64,000 nucleotides of DNA from contig JPHH03000004.1 in the NCBI GenBank assembly GCA_000750105.3, positions 558,001-622,000 of the forward strand. The letters are read 5' to 3'. The notes under the pieces are model-generated. The model was not told where the DNA came from and did no database searches. It saw nothing but the letters and a program-made list of their open reading frames with translations. Numbering within the stretch: the first letter of the stretch is position 1; each line of letters starts with the position of its first letter. The position numbers were made by a program, and so were the translations under genes. Below are positions 34,560-45,323 of this stretch, piece after piece. This DNA is from Tolypocladium sp. Sup5 PDA-1 (Eukaryota > Ascomycota > Sordariomycetes > Hypocreales > Ophiocordycipitaceae).

Positions 34560-35942
34560 GGTGACGCCCCGGAAACCGCCTTCAAGACGTGTCCGTCGGT
34601 AGTTTCGAAAGTTTAGCAAACGAGCAGTAAACGCAATTAACGGCGGCTGATACTCGTAGGCTTCTAGTCGGCCAATATATTCGACCTGGTGAAGGAAATA
34701 AGAGCCATGTTATGTACCTCGTTACGTAGTCACGCCTTATTCCCCAAAGCTGCCGCCTTACGTAAAAGCATTGCGGTTTAGTCCGTACATCGCAGACCTT
34801 AATGTCGGGGCTGCTCTCGCGGACGCAGTCGTTCATGCACTTGAAGCCTTGGCAGAAACGTCTATGCGTATAGAATAGGAGGCTCTGCGCCCTCTAGTGG
34901 GGCCGGACGTTGCCCGCATGGCTAAATCGAGGTCTGCAAAGTTTAAAGTTTAACTCCGCCGCCTTATATGAACTAGTAATATAAATAGTTATCCTATATA
35001 GCTGTCGTCTGAAGTACTTCGTACATGTAGTCCGTAGATATAACTGACTCGCCTCGATTCTCCGCGCCTATCCAGCCCCCCTTTAATTGACCGGATCGGC
35101 CCATATTAAGGACCTTCTGGACTATTTCTCGATACGACTACCTAACTTATATTAGAGCGTTGTGTTCCGAGTGGCTCTTCCCTCTAGTGCTGCTACGGCT
35201 ACCATCAAACGCCAACGCTCCGCCATGTCCACAATCGGCCCATCTACAGAACACAGCCGACGATGCGTGGCGCGGGCGACGGGTCAAGGGCCGGGAGACT
35301 ACCATGACGGCAATTGCACGTCTTGTTGAACCGCAGGGACGTGCTGTTAGGGGGGGAGCCAATCCGCTGGATTGTGAGGGCGTTTTTGGTAGTGTTAATG
35401 GTGGTGGTGTTGATGGAGACTGGGCGTTGAAGGTGTATGTAAGTTGAGTGGTGGCATGTGAAATCACCACCAGCAACAACCCGCGGCTTTACTAGAATCA
35501 TGCCACCGGATCTCGTTTCTACGCCAGGCCTGTTCCATTCACAAGGTCCATCGACGGCCGCTGGGAACCATTTACGCCCAACCGCAGCTTTGGGCAGTTT
35601 GGGCAGTTTGGGCGCTGACGTTTGACCCTTCAGATACCTTATGCAGGTGTGCCCAGCGACGACGCAACCAACATGCCTTCCGGACCGTCGCTGCTCTACC
35701 CCTTTTACTCGTGTTTTATACCGTCACTCGTGTGTACGGCGCACCCAATCCTCGGCGAGAGTCGAAATACGGCCTGTCCTGTCCTCTGGCACCGGCTCTG
35801 AAACCACGCGCAGCGCCCCGTCATCCCCGTTTTGCCATCAGACTATGGCGTTGCCTACCTAGGCATGCCCGGACTTGACTCTTCGATCGCTGCTAGGTAG
35901 ACAACGGGCAGCTGGAGGCTGGCCGGCCCTTGTTTATACACG
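34560..35942. other. 1.4-kb intergenic region, partly AT-rich
   Basis: Upstream of the serine hydrolase (-) and of the HET pseudogene (+). 34880-35160 is AT-rich, with TATATA-like sequence and a GAAGTACTTCGTACATGTAGTCCGTAG motif at 35011. TTTGGGCAG is repeated about three times near 35590-35613. No gene supported. Confidence 0.4.
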
Positions 35943-37460
35943 ATGCTGTGCGAGGCCTGCCAGAAAATGTTCCAGGGCGGCTGCTCGCACGAAAAGACCC
36001 AGCATCACGCTGGTCTCCAACAGCTCAGGCAGGCAGCCCTCGCGGCTTGCTCGATTTGCCGGGTATTGTGGCAGGTGGCATATGGGCAACCGCCGGCCAG
36101 TGCCGAGGGATCTTTGGAACCTGCCATTCATGGGGTGACCTACACACTGCCTCCCAGTACCCGAGCCGTCCGCAGCGCCCGACCAATATCATGATATAAT
36201 ATCCGACACAGGGCCGGCCGGCCTGGGGACAACACCCATGGCATATCAGAGCTTTGCTTCGCTGTCGACAAGGGCAAGGCTGGAGGCGGTCTTGCCGCTG
36301 TTACCTTTTGCTTGTTGCCAGTGGGTAGCAAGACGGCTGCTTTGCTAAAGCCGCCTTCGTCCTTCAAAGTGGGGGCAGCTTCAGGTCTCACCAGCGTCGT
36401 TGGAACCGAACCATCTCATGGCAACGGCAACTGGGGCACAAGCATGATCTTGGCAAAGGCGTGGCTGCATCAGTGTTTGGAACGCCATGGCAGGTGTCGC
36501 TCCATGTCCGCCCGGCTGGCGAAGAGGAGCAACTATATTCCAACCCGCCTCCTCAGCATCGGACAGCAAGCCTCCGACAAGGTGCGGCTACTCCTCTGTC
36601 CGACATATGAGGAAGTGTGCAATGGATACGCAACGCTCAGTCATTCGCGGGGCGCCTCACACGCGGTTACGTTGACATCAACGTCGGTACCGCGCCTACG
36701 AGAAGGCGTCGGGACGTGGGAGCTCGGTCAGACGTTCCAGGATGCCGTCTTCACTGCCCGGGCACTCGGGATCCGATTCCTCTGGATCGATTCGCTGTGC
36801 ATATTCCAAGACTCCCGCGAGGATCGGCTTCGGGAGGCACCTCGGACGAGAAACGTCTACGTTCATGCGACTGTCAACATCGCCGCAAGTGTCTCGCGCG
36901 ACGGCAAGTCCGCTTGCTTCCCGGAGAGGGATACGTCTCTGGCCGAGCCGTGCATAATGCAGACGGCATGGGACAGTTGTCGGAACGGCCGGTTTGCTCT
37001 GTACCACAACGACTTCTGGAAGCTCGCCCTCAGGGACATGCCCCTGATGAAGACGGAATGGGTCAGCCAGGAGCTGATGCTGGCACCAAGAGTACTCCAT
37101 CTCAGCGGCACGCAGCTGTTTTGGGAGTGCTATGGCCTGGTGGCATGCGAGACTTACCCTGGCGGCATGCCACCGGCGGTGACACCGCCCTGGCAATCGC
37201 TGCCAACAATATGGGATGCCCTTGGCTACTCGGACGGTCGCTGCCCTCCCGTGACGGTAGATGCGGGACAGCCTGGCTCAGACCACATGCGGCAAACATG
37301 GGCTGAGATTGTGCAGACATATGCAGGAGGCAAGTTGGCCGGCCCCGGCGGCCGATGAGGTCCATACATGTTGGCTTGTTGCCCTTTCTGGGGCTGCAAA
37401 GCTCATGGAAGAGGTGCTAGATGGGCAATATCGTGCCGGGCTTTGGGGGACAGGACTTGA
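35943..37460 (+). pseudogene. HET-domain (heterokaryon incompatibility) pseudogene
   Basis: ATG at 35943 opens a typical HET-protein N-terminus with paired cysteines (MLCEACQKMFQGG; AACSICRVLW). TGA at 36192-36194 interrupts it. The same frame continues past the stop with family-like sequence and holds the HET core: YATLSHSRGAS (usually YATLSHCWG), TFQDAVFTARALGIRFLWID, SLCIFQDSREDR and VNIAASVSRDGKSACFPERD. Near 37335-37350 the frame shifts: the first frame ends at 37356-37358 while the next gives the family's late motif LVALSGAAKLMEEVLDGQYR, after which similarity fades by ~37460. No GT-AG intron removes the stop in phase. HET proteins trigger cell death on non-self recognition in the cytosol. 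Here a stop, a frameshift, the loss of the Cys and Trp of the SHCWG motif and a missing tail all point to a dead copy. Confidence 0.8.
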
Positions 37461-38652
37461 CGACGCAGTTTCCATGCACTCAACAGTGGCGTCCTCGACT
37501 ACCAGGGCCGCAGCATCCAGCACCGTCGCGGCCATGGGCTAGCTGAGGTGAGGAGAGTTGCGATATTTGGACTGGCCGGAGAATGAGGCCGTGGACGCCA
37601 GCAACCGGACATGATATTGATATTATTGATAATGTGACTTTCTGATGTCGTCGGCGGCGAAGCTGGTGATGTGCAGTTGTTGAGTTGAGCGGAGTACGTA
37701 CTTCGTCCAAGGCGACGAATAGCGTGGCTTCACCTTGCCACCGCCACCGTGGCGCTTGCTCCAGTGGATAGGTTTTGACCTCCGGGAGGCCCCGCGATTT
37801 GCTCCACTGCGGACCGAAGAGGGCCAAGAGGAGAGGCCTCCCCAAGCCGGCGGTGGCACAGTAATAGTAATATCACTGGAACCCGGAACGTTGTGAGAGC
37901 ATGGAACAGAGAAGCGGAAGTACTACAGTAGACGATCGGAGCCTTGTGACGTATCCGCAGGAGCCTGCAAGTTGCTACCCAACGCCAAGATCAACAGCAG
38001 ACGCATCGCCTCGGCCAAAAGCCCAGCTGCAGCCCCAACGCTCCCTGCCTCTGCCGCACGCCAATCGTGGCAGCCCCAGGGCTCGACGGCATAAGCGCCT
38101 ACTGCACGAGCGCCTGACGAGACGCAACGACGAGGCGCGACGGCCAATCGGCACGCGGGGCGGGCTGGCCGTGAGTGAGTGAGTGAGTGAGGGAAAAGGG
38201 GACTGGCTGGTGAGGGCTGTGCGCACCCGATGAGCTGGCAGCGAGACGGGCAGGGCCTTTTAATGCAGGCGTTGCTCGTCAGAGGAGTACTTGTATGTCG
38301 ACCTCGACTCGACCCCCTGCGTCTGCAACTGCCCGTACGACCTCGACCGTGCACTTGCAACTCGAGACTGAGCTCCTGAGGCGACGCTGGGTATTGTAGC
38401 AAGTGTAGGTTGTTCTTGAGCCTGGTGGAGGGAGTCGCCAACTTCCAGGTTGTCGCTGAGGGAGATCTTCACCGACAGACGCCCATCCCACTTGGTGGGG
38501 TGCTCGCTCCGCTTCCAGCCTCCGTCGACCTCGAACTCATCACCGCTCCTTTCTCTTCCGTCTATCTCTGTATTAATACGCAGCCTCTGTCGAGCGCCGC
38601 TGTCGAGTTTCCTCCATACCTGGTCGAGGCTGGTCCCGCTACGCAACCCACG
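37461..38652. other. 1.2-kb intergenic region
   Basis: Between the HET pseudogene and the low-complexity membrane protein. Contains GGAGTACGTACTTCGTCC at 37691 and a (GTGA)n run at 38171-38191. Open frames on either strand have no protein-like pattern. The last ~200 bp are pyrimidine-rich 5' leader. Confidence 0.4.
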
Positions 38653-40434
38653 ATGCCTCTCGAGCAGACCATCACCGTCGTCAACAACTCGGGCAAGATC
38701 ATCAGCACCGTACGTCTCTACTGCAGTGCGACAGACCCCGGCCGCTAACATGCCGCTCCGATGCAGGGGAAGCAGCTCCTCTCCATCTTCAAGGAGGCCA
38801 AGGGCGCGTACCGGGACAAGAAGGCCGAGATCAAGTCGGAGCGGTCCACGCTCAAGCGCTCCCAGACGTTTGACCAGGCGCGCAGCGTCTACCGCAGCAA
38901 CCTCGGCGACCACGGCCATGAGCGTGAGCACGACCACGGCCACGGCCACGGCCACGACCGCGAGCTCGAGCTCGACGACTACGACTACAAGTACGAGTAC
39001 GGCCCGAACCCGCACGACGACGCCCGCGAGTACGACTACGGGAACGGCCTGGCCGCCGACTACTACGGCCGCCGCCGCTCCTACGACGTCTACAGCGAGG
39101 CGAGCTCGCGGAGGAGCCCCCGCTCGTCGTCGTCGCGGCACCACAAACACCACCACCACTCGTCTCGCAGCAGACCGGCCCTGACGGAGAGCAACCTCAA
39201 GACGCTGAGCGAGGTGTCCAGCACCGCGCCCAGCAAGGCGCCCCCGCCCGCCGCCTACCGCAGCCCCTACGCCGAGACGATGCCCGTCGACATGGCCCTC
39301 TCCAAGATGGACCTCCACCGCACCGAGCTGCGCAGCATCGCCGAGACGGAGCGCCAGCGCGGATCCATCATGGTGCCCCGCCGGCGCTCCGAGCCCCAGG
39401 TCGGCGGCGTCGTCGTGCAGAGCACCGGCAAGGAGATCGACATGCACCTCGCGTACGGCAACATCCCGCCCGACCTCGCGGAGCGCGTGGACCTGGACCC
39501 CGGCCGCGCGGGCGGCGACGAGTGGACGGCGCACCAGCTGGTGCACAAGGTCGAGGGCATGCTCGACGAGGCGCACTGCCTGCAGCACTCGGCGACCGCC
39601 ATCATCAAGCACCTGCAGGAGAAGCCCGACGCCGCCGCCGCCGTGGCCCTGACGCTGGCCGAGCTGTCCACGGCCGTGGCCAAGATGTCGCCCGCCTTCC
39701 TCGGCTTCCTCAAGGGCGGCTCGCCCGCCGTCTTCGCGCTGCTCGCCTCGCCGCAGTTCCTCATCGGCACGGGCATCGCCGTCGGCGTGACGGTGGTCAT
39801 GTTCGGCGGCTGGAAGATCGTCAAGAAGGTCAAGGAGGCGCAGGCCGCGCGGGAGCTGCTGCTAGCCCACCAGGGGGGGCCCCAAGGCCGGCCCGTGCCG
39901 CTGCGCACGCAGAGCGAGTACAGCGCGGGCATCGACGAGGCGCTCGTGGTGGACGACGAGCTGAGCACCATCGAGACGTGGCGCCGCGGCATCGCGCCCT
40001 TTGGCGGCGACGACGAGAGCGCGGACCTGGAGCTCATCACGCCCGAGGCGGACCGCGCGACGCGCGAGAAGCACAGCAAGGACGACTTTGACTTTGACCT
40101 CCGGTCGCGCCGCAGCGCGCGCACGCACCGCAGCAGCAGCAACACGCACAAGACGTCCCACAGAGACAAGGGCAAGGGGCGGGAGGTCCCCGAGCGCAAG
40201 AGCAGCAGGGGCGCCACGGCGGAGAGCGTCTCGGGGGCCAGCGAGCGGAGCAAGAAATCCGGCAAGGGCAAGGAGAAGAGCGTCAAGGCCATCGAGGACG
40301 GGCGCAGCCGACGGGGCGACGACGAGTTTGACGCCGTGTTCCGGCCCAAGATGCGGCAGGATAACATGCTCAAGGCGATTTTCAAGAGCAAAAAGGACAA
40401 GGAGAAGAGCAGGAGTGAGCTGGTGCTTGCGTAG
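38653..40434 (+). CDS. Low-complexity fungal protein with one TM segment
   Basis: CDS is join(38653..38709,38767..40434), 574 aa. Exon 1 gives MPLEQTITVVNNSGKIIST. The 57-nt intron (GTACGT, branch GCTAAC, CAG) joins to GKQLLSIFKEAKGAYRDKKAEI. Residues ~60-150 are His/Asp/Tyr/Ser-rich (HGHGHGHD; a run of HH and SS). A conserved-looking helical core follows (EWTAHQLVHKVEGMLDEAHCLQ, LTLAELSTAVAKMSPAFLGFLKGG), then one hydrophobic segment at ~350-372 (LIGTGIAVGVTVVMFGGW). The tail is Lys/Arg/Ser-rich with KSKKDKEKSRSE. No enzyme motif. I recognise the architecture as common in ascomycetes but cannot name the family. It is probably a membrane-associated or organelle-surface protein with a basic cytosolic tail. 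Confidence 0.85.
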
Positions 40435-40755
40435 GTGAAGGCGAGACGGAGTAACGACGAGATGACTGGGGTGACTACAGCACCTCCTTGACGGAAAAAA
40501 TACAGACGGTGGCGTGTGACGATTACGATTAATGGTATGAGCTGAGTTTATGGATGACGGGGCTTGCATCATTTGGGCGATACTGGCGTCAAGGGGGGTC
40601 TTCCTTGCATCTCGAGTACAAGACGGGGTCTGTTTGTTTCGTACATCTGCTTTATACAGGACCTTGCGCGTGGTCCAGGCCATCAATATCACAACAGTGT
40701 TCGCCATGCTCGTGTCCCGTGTCTCGCGACCAACGGCTACAACACGCGTCTAGGA
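40435..40755. other. Convergent intergenic spacer
   Basis: 3' flanks of the low-complexity protein (+) and the aspartylglucosaminidase (-). No further feature seen. Confidence 0.4.
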
Positions 40756-41805
40756 CTACAGCTCCACGACGCCATTCACCGGCTCAACCGTCACCACCTG
40801 CGTCCGCGCCATGCTCCCGCCGCGGAACGCATACGTAAACGTCCACCCGCTCGCGGCGCCGCCATGCCTCCCCTCGCGGTCCACCACCACCACGCCCGCC
40901 CGCACGTCCGGGTACTTCCGCACCATCCTGCGCACCGCGTCCTCGGCGGCGTCGCCGGGGCTCATCCCCCGGCGCACGCTCTCGACGGCCTGGTAGCACG
41001 GCAGGAAGCGCATCATGACGTCGCCGTCGCCGGTGGCCCCGCAGCCGCCGACGTCCGAGTCGACGTACGCGCCGGAGCCGGGGATGGGCCCGTCGCCGAC
41101 GCGCCCGGGGACCTTGTGCGCGGCGCCGTTGGTGGACGTGCCGGCGGCGTGGCGGCCCGAGGGGTGCAGCGCGACGAGCGAGATGGTGTCGTGCGAGGCC
41201 TGGGTGCCTTTCAAGACGGTCTGCCGGTTCGGTTGTAGGACGGGCGTGTACGGCCCGCAGGAGGACCCGGGGTCGGGGTGCACGGCGAGGCGGTAGTTGG
41301 GCGCGCAGCCCCGGTCCCGCCACGCCCTACACTGGGCCGCCGACGCCTCCGTCGTGAGGTTTTCCTCTGCGAAGCCGTTCTGGACGGCAAACTCGGTCGC
41401 CAGGTCGCCGGCCAGCATCGTGTGCGCCGTGTGCTCGAGCACCCGCCTCGCCACGCCGACGGCGTCGCGCACCCGGCGCAGCGCGGCCACGGCGCCGGCC
41501 TTCATGCTCGAGCCGTCCATGAGGAGCGCGTCCAGCGTCGTCTCGCAGCGCTCGTCCGGCGAGCCGCCGAACCCGACGGTGCCGTCGCAGCGGTTGCGCT
41601 CGCAGGCCGCGCAGCCGGCCTCCACGGCGTCGATGGCGGAGGCGCGGGTGTTGTTGATGAGGGTGAGGAAGGCGGCGTCGGTGGCGGCGGTGAAGGGCCC
41701 GCCCCAGGTGTTGACGATGAGGGGGAGGCCGGGGGAGCGGTGGGTGGTTGCGGCGTGGATGGGGGGGAGGAGGAGCAGGGAGAGGAGGGACGTTGAGATG
41801 GCCAT
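40756..41805 (-). CDS. Secreted N4-(beta-GlcNAc)-L-asparaginase (AGA)
   Basis: Single exon, 349 aa. Ntn-hydrolase that cleaves the GlcNAc-Asn bond left after glycoprotein breakdown, in vacuole or outside the cell. A signal peptide (MAISTSLLSLLLLPPIHAA) is followed by the family start LIVNTWGGPFTAAT, AIDAVEAGCAACE and VGFGGSPDE. The autocleavage site and nucleophile is Thr207 in HDTISLVAL. Then come GDGPIPGSGAYVDSDVGGCGATGDGD and MMRFLPCYQAVESVRRGMSP, both diagnostic. The C-terminal YAFRGGSM is present. An upstream in-frame ATG at 41856 would bury the signal peptide behind 17 residues, so I chose 41805. Length fits the family (~350). No intron. The divergent neighbour is the NLR-like gene, 311 bp away. 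Confidence 0.92.
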   Translation of the reverse strand: MAISTSLLSLLLLPPIHAATTHRSPGLPLIVNTWGGPFTAATDAAFLTLINNTRASAIDAVEAGCAACERNRCDGTVGFGGSPDERCETTLDALLMDGSSMKAGAVAALRRVRDAVGVARRVLEHTAHTMLAGDLATEFAVQNGFAEENLTTEASAAQCRAWRDRGCAPNYRLAVHPDPGSSCGPYTPVLQPNRQTVLKGTQASHDTISLVALHPSGRHAAGTSTNGAAHKVPGRVGDGPIPGSGAYVDSDVGGCGATGDGDVMMRFLPCYQAVESVRRGMSPGDAAEDAVRRMVRKYPDVRAGVVVVDREGRHGGAASGWTFTYAFRGGSMARTQVVTVEPVNGVVEL

Positions 41806-42116
41806 GTCGGGTGGCTGCACGGGTGTAAGTCGGATGAAGCTCTCACGGGTCACCATGTACAAAGTATAAACACATAAGAAAGGTGGTTGCGGGTGAACAA
41901 GGACGCTAATTTCTCACGCGGGGTGAGCTCATCCGGGGTATTTGAACGCTCGATTCCCCTCACTTTCCCTTTTCCCGTTTCCCTCTTTCTCATTCATCTC
42001 CTCCGGTTCCCCGAGAGAGCCTGGCTGAATGCCGCGGAACCACACACGTAGAGACGCATATCGTCCGCATAGTAAATAGTGAAAAGACAAGCGCTGCATC
42101 CATTACATGCTATAAA
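41806..42116. other. Divergent promoter region, AGA and NLR genes
   Basis: 311 bp between divergent start codons. Includes pyrimidine-rich stretches on the plus strand near 41950-42005. TATAAA at 42111-42116 abuts the NLR ATG and is too close to work as its TATA box. Confidence 0.35.
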
Positions 42117-45100
42117 ATGGCAGCAGCGTCCGGAGTATCGGGGCTAAAGCCGCCTCATGCTGTTGCCGGCGCTGAGTTTCTGGCGGCGGCTATTGAGCTG
42201 TATCAGACCCTGGTGTCCATGCATCAGGGCGATGACGGCCGCGCCGCCGCAGGTCATGCCGCGTCGACCCATGAGGTTGACTTTGACGTCCTGTCCTCAC
42301 GGCTCGGCGGGACGACAGAGGCACTCGGACCCGTGGCCGACGCTACTCTTCTTGCCAACGCGTGTCGCAGGGTCGGGCTCGAGTTGTGCTTGAAGCTTGA
42401 CCGGCTCAGAGACTCCAGTGCTGTCGGCGGTGGGCGCGTTGTCGACAGAGCCGGGTTGCGCAACGTGTGGTCCTCCCGAGACGTCGAGGCCCTGGGCACT
42501 CGTCTTCAGGGGCTCGCGAGCCAATGCTCCGACGAAACGATTTCTTTCAAGTGAGTAGCTGCAACATGTCAATCTCGTTTGAATCCTGCATAGGGCTTAT
42601 ACTAAATGCCTGCAGGGTCGCTCGTATCCAGCACGCCGGCGACAGCACGGCTACCCCTGAGATATCTCATGAAGCTGCAGATGCGGATGACACTGAAGCT
42701 GCCGAGGAAGACCATGTCAAGGGCACTGGGAGAACGACTGCCCGCAAAGGACGTATCGGTCTGTTCAAGCCAAACGCCACCGTTGCCGGGGCCATCAAAC
42801 CCCGACCTGCTCCTGCAAGCCTCGTGTACGACTTCATCCTGGACAGCCTCGCGTACAAGAGCATGCACGACCGCGAAGAGGAAGTCGTCCAGGCCCACGG
42901 CTCGACCTTTGAATGGGTATTCGCCGACGCCCACCCCTCCGCCGACCAAGACGGCCTCTTCAAGGATCGCTTCACGAACTGGCTCGCCAAGGACGACCTC
43001 GGACCGACGTACTGGATCACCGGCAAGCCCGGCTCCGGGAAGTCGACGTTTATGCGCTTCCTCTTTCACCACCCGCTCACGGCGAGGCACCTGGACGACT
43101 GGTCCGACGGTCAGCCCGTGCAGACGGCTGGGTTCTTCTTCTGGACGAGCGGATCGCGGGAGCAGCGTTCGCAGACGGGCCTCTTGCGCTCTCTCCTGCA
43201 CCAGCTGCTCACCGACAGCCGGGAGCTCATACCGTCCACGTTTCCCGGCCTGTGGGAGAAGTTGCGCGGCATGTCGACAAAGGACCGCATCAAGCTGGCT
43301 CTGGGCTGGCCCGTGCAGGAGCTCATGGACGCGTTCCAGCTCTTCCTCGACGCCGCGCTGCCGCAGATGAAGATGTGCCTGTTCGTCGACGGCCTCGACG
43401 AATTCGACGGGGACCACCTCTCCATCATCAGCTTCTTCAAGGATCTCGGTCTCGGCAAACACGGACGAGCGATCAAAATGTGCCTGTCGTCGCGACCGTG
43501 GGCCGTCTTCGAGAACGCGTTCGAGCACGCGGTCCCGCACCTGAGGCTGCAGGACCTCACGCACGAGGACATGTACCGCTACGTGAGGGACAGGCTGAAC
43601 GAGAGCGCGCGCACCCGGCGCCTCCTGAAGCGTGATGCCGAAGCTGAAGGGAAGCTGGTCAGCGACACGGTCGAGCGGGCGGATGGCGTCTTTCTGTGGG
43701 TGCGGCTCGCCGTCAACGAGATGATGGACAGGTTTCGTACCGACTCTGATGCCTCCTGCTTGGGCAACACCCTGGCACAGCTGCCCACGGAGCTCGACAG
43801 CCTCTTCGGCAAGCTTCTCTTCGAGGACCAGACACGCACAGAACTCGCCGAGACGGCAGCCATCTTCCAGCTCATGCGCGCGAGAGAAATCGTCGCAGAC
43901 TTTGTGCGCGACGACTCGGCAAACTCCCTCACCGTCTGGGAGCTCGCCTTTGCGCTGGCCGAAGCAGACGACGCCCTGGCGCTGGAGGCCGCCGTCGAAG
44001 AAGCCACCGATGGGTTCATCCACAGCCGCTGCGAGACGGCCGTCGCGCGCATCGAGCAGCGCTTCGCGGGCCTCTTGGACATCCACGGCGCGGCCGGGCA
44101 GGGAAACACGCGGACCCCCCGGTTCGCGGACGGAGACGACGCTGTCCGCGCGGCACGGACGGCCGCCTCGAAGCGCGTGACGTACATCCACCGCACCGTC
44201 CGCGACTGGCTCATGGCCGCCGAGGGCATACGCGAGCGCCTCATCGCCGCCTCGCCAGCCGACTTCGACCCTCACCTGCGTCTGCTGCGCTCCTACGTGC
44301 TGCGCCTGAAGCGCCCCCTGGGGGAGGTCGAGCACCACCGCCGGCTGGACGAGTGGTGGCCCGACATCGCGCTCGCCATGACGCACGCCAGGTACGTCGC
44401 CGTCGACACGAAGCGCCTCCAGCGGCGGCTGGTCAACGAGCTCAACGGCACGCTGTCGTGGCTGTGGCTGCGCAGGGGGCAGGATGAGTACGACCACTGG
44501 GCGAGGAGCGCGTTTGGCTCGTACGAGGTGCGGATGAAGGCGCCGCCGATATGGCAGCCGTTTCTGTGTCTGGCGGCCAGGTTTGGCCTCACGCGGTACG
44601 TGGCCGAGGAGATGGAGGCTCGCCGCCAGCAGGACAACCCCAGCGACGACGTCAGGGGCCACGACGACGACGCAACGCCGCTCCTCTCCTACGCGACCGA
44701 GTTCCTCTGCTCCCGCAAGACCACCATCTTCCCCCTCTCAGACCCCCAGCTCGTCGCGCACCTCCTCCTCAACACGTGCCGCACCAGCCGCGGCGCGAAC
44801 CACGCCTACCTCGACTTCGCCACCCGCGCGCCCACGACGCCCTGGCTCGCCCTGCTGCGGCACCTGCGCGACGCCCGGCGGCGCGGCTGGATCGCGTACT
44901 ACGACGCGGACCCGGGGGGCACGGGGCGCTGGGCGCGGGTCGTGAGGCTGTTTGTCGAGGTCGGCGGCGCGGACGTGCGCGCGGTGGTGGCGGCGGACCG
45001 CTGGGACCCGGAGATTTCGGCGGTGGGCGTGCTGGAGTTGCTGGAGGGGACGTATGGGGCTGTTGAGGTGAGGGAGGTGAGGGAGCTGATGGTCAGGAAG

Positions 45101-45277
45101 AGGGATTCGGGGGTCAAGAAAGATTCGGGGGTCAAGAAAGATTCGGGGGTCAAGAAAGATTCAGGGGCCAAGAAGGATTCAGGGTTCAAGGGGGATTCAG
45201 GGGTCAGCCAGGATTCAGGGGTCAACAAGGAGACGAAGCACGTCTTGCGACCGAGGAGTCGAGACATCCAAGACTGA
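42117..45277 (+). CDS. NACHT/STAND NLR-like protein with C-terminal repeats
   Basis: CDS is join(42117..42550,42616..45277), 1031 aa. The ~280-aa N-terminal domain is unrecognised (LAAAIELYQTLVSMHQGDDG; FILDSLAYKSMHDREEEV). The NTPase follows: Walker A ITGKPGSGKSTFM at ~279-291, a sensor-like FFFWTSGSREQRS, Walker B CLFVDGLDEFDGDH, then RPWAVFENAF. A long helical region (YIHRTVRDWLM, a usual post-NACHT motif) leads to FLCLAARFGLTRYVAEEM, reminiscent of a lone degenerate ankyrin-like unit. The end is seven DSGVKK-like hexapeptides (45104-45229). The 65-nt intron (GTGAGT, branch ACTAAA, CTGCAG) restores ISFK-VAR. Fungal NLR-like proteins act as self/non-self receptors that switch on NTP binding and often trigger cell death; that role here is inference. 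Repeat-bearing C-termini in this class vary between strains. Confidence 0.85.
45104..45229 (+). repeat. 7 x 18-bp coding minisatellite in the NLR gene
   Basis: Seven in-frame 18-bp units starting GATTCGGGGGTCAAGAAA. Units 1-3 are identical, unit 4 has three changes, and units 5-7 are progressively more altered. Each encodes DSGVKK or a variant (DSGAKK, DSGFKG, DSGVSQ, DSGVNK). Confidence 0.95.
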
Positions 45278-45323
45278 AGACAGTCCGAACGTTACCATGA
45301 CATCGTCTCACTTCAACCGACCT

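Noticed and set aside
38260..39612. 450-codon minus-strand open frame
   Set aside because: Shadow of the low-complexity membrane-protein exon; Val/Arg/Ala runs come from GC-rich codons read backwards.
42602..44662. 686-codon open frame on the minus strand opposite the NLR gene
   Set aside because: Arg/Val/Leu/Glu-rich shadow of a GC-rich coding strand. The plus strand has the NTPase motifs, splice sites and sensible composition.
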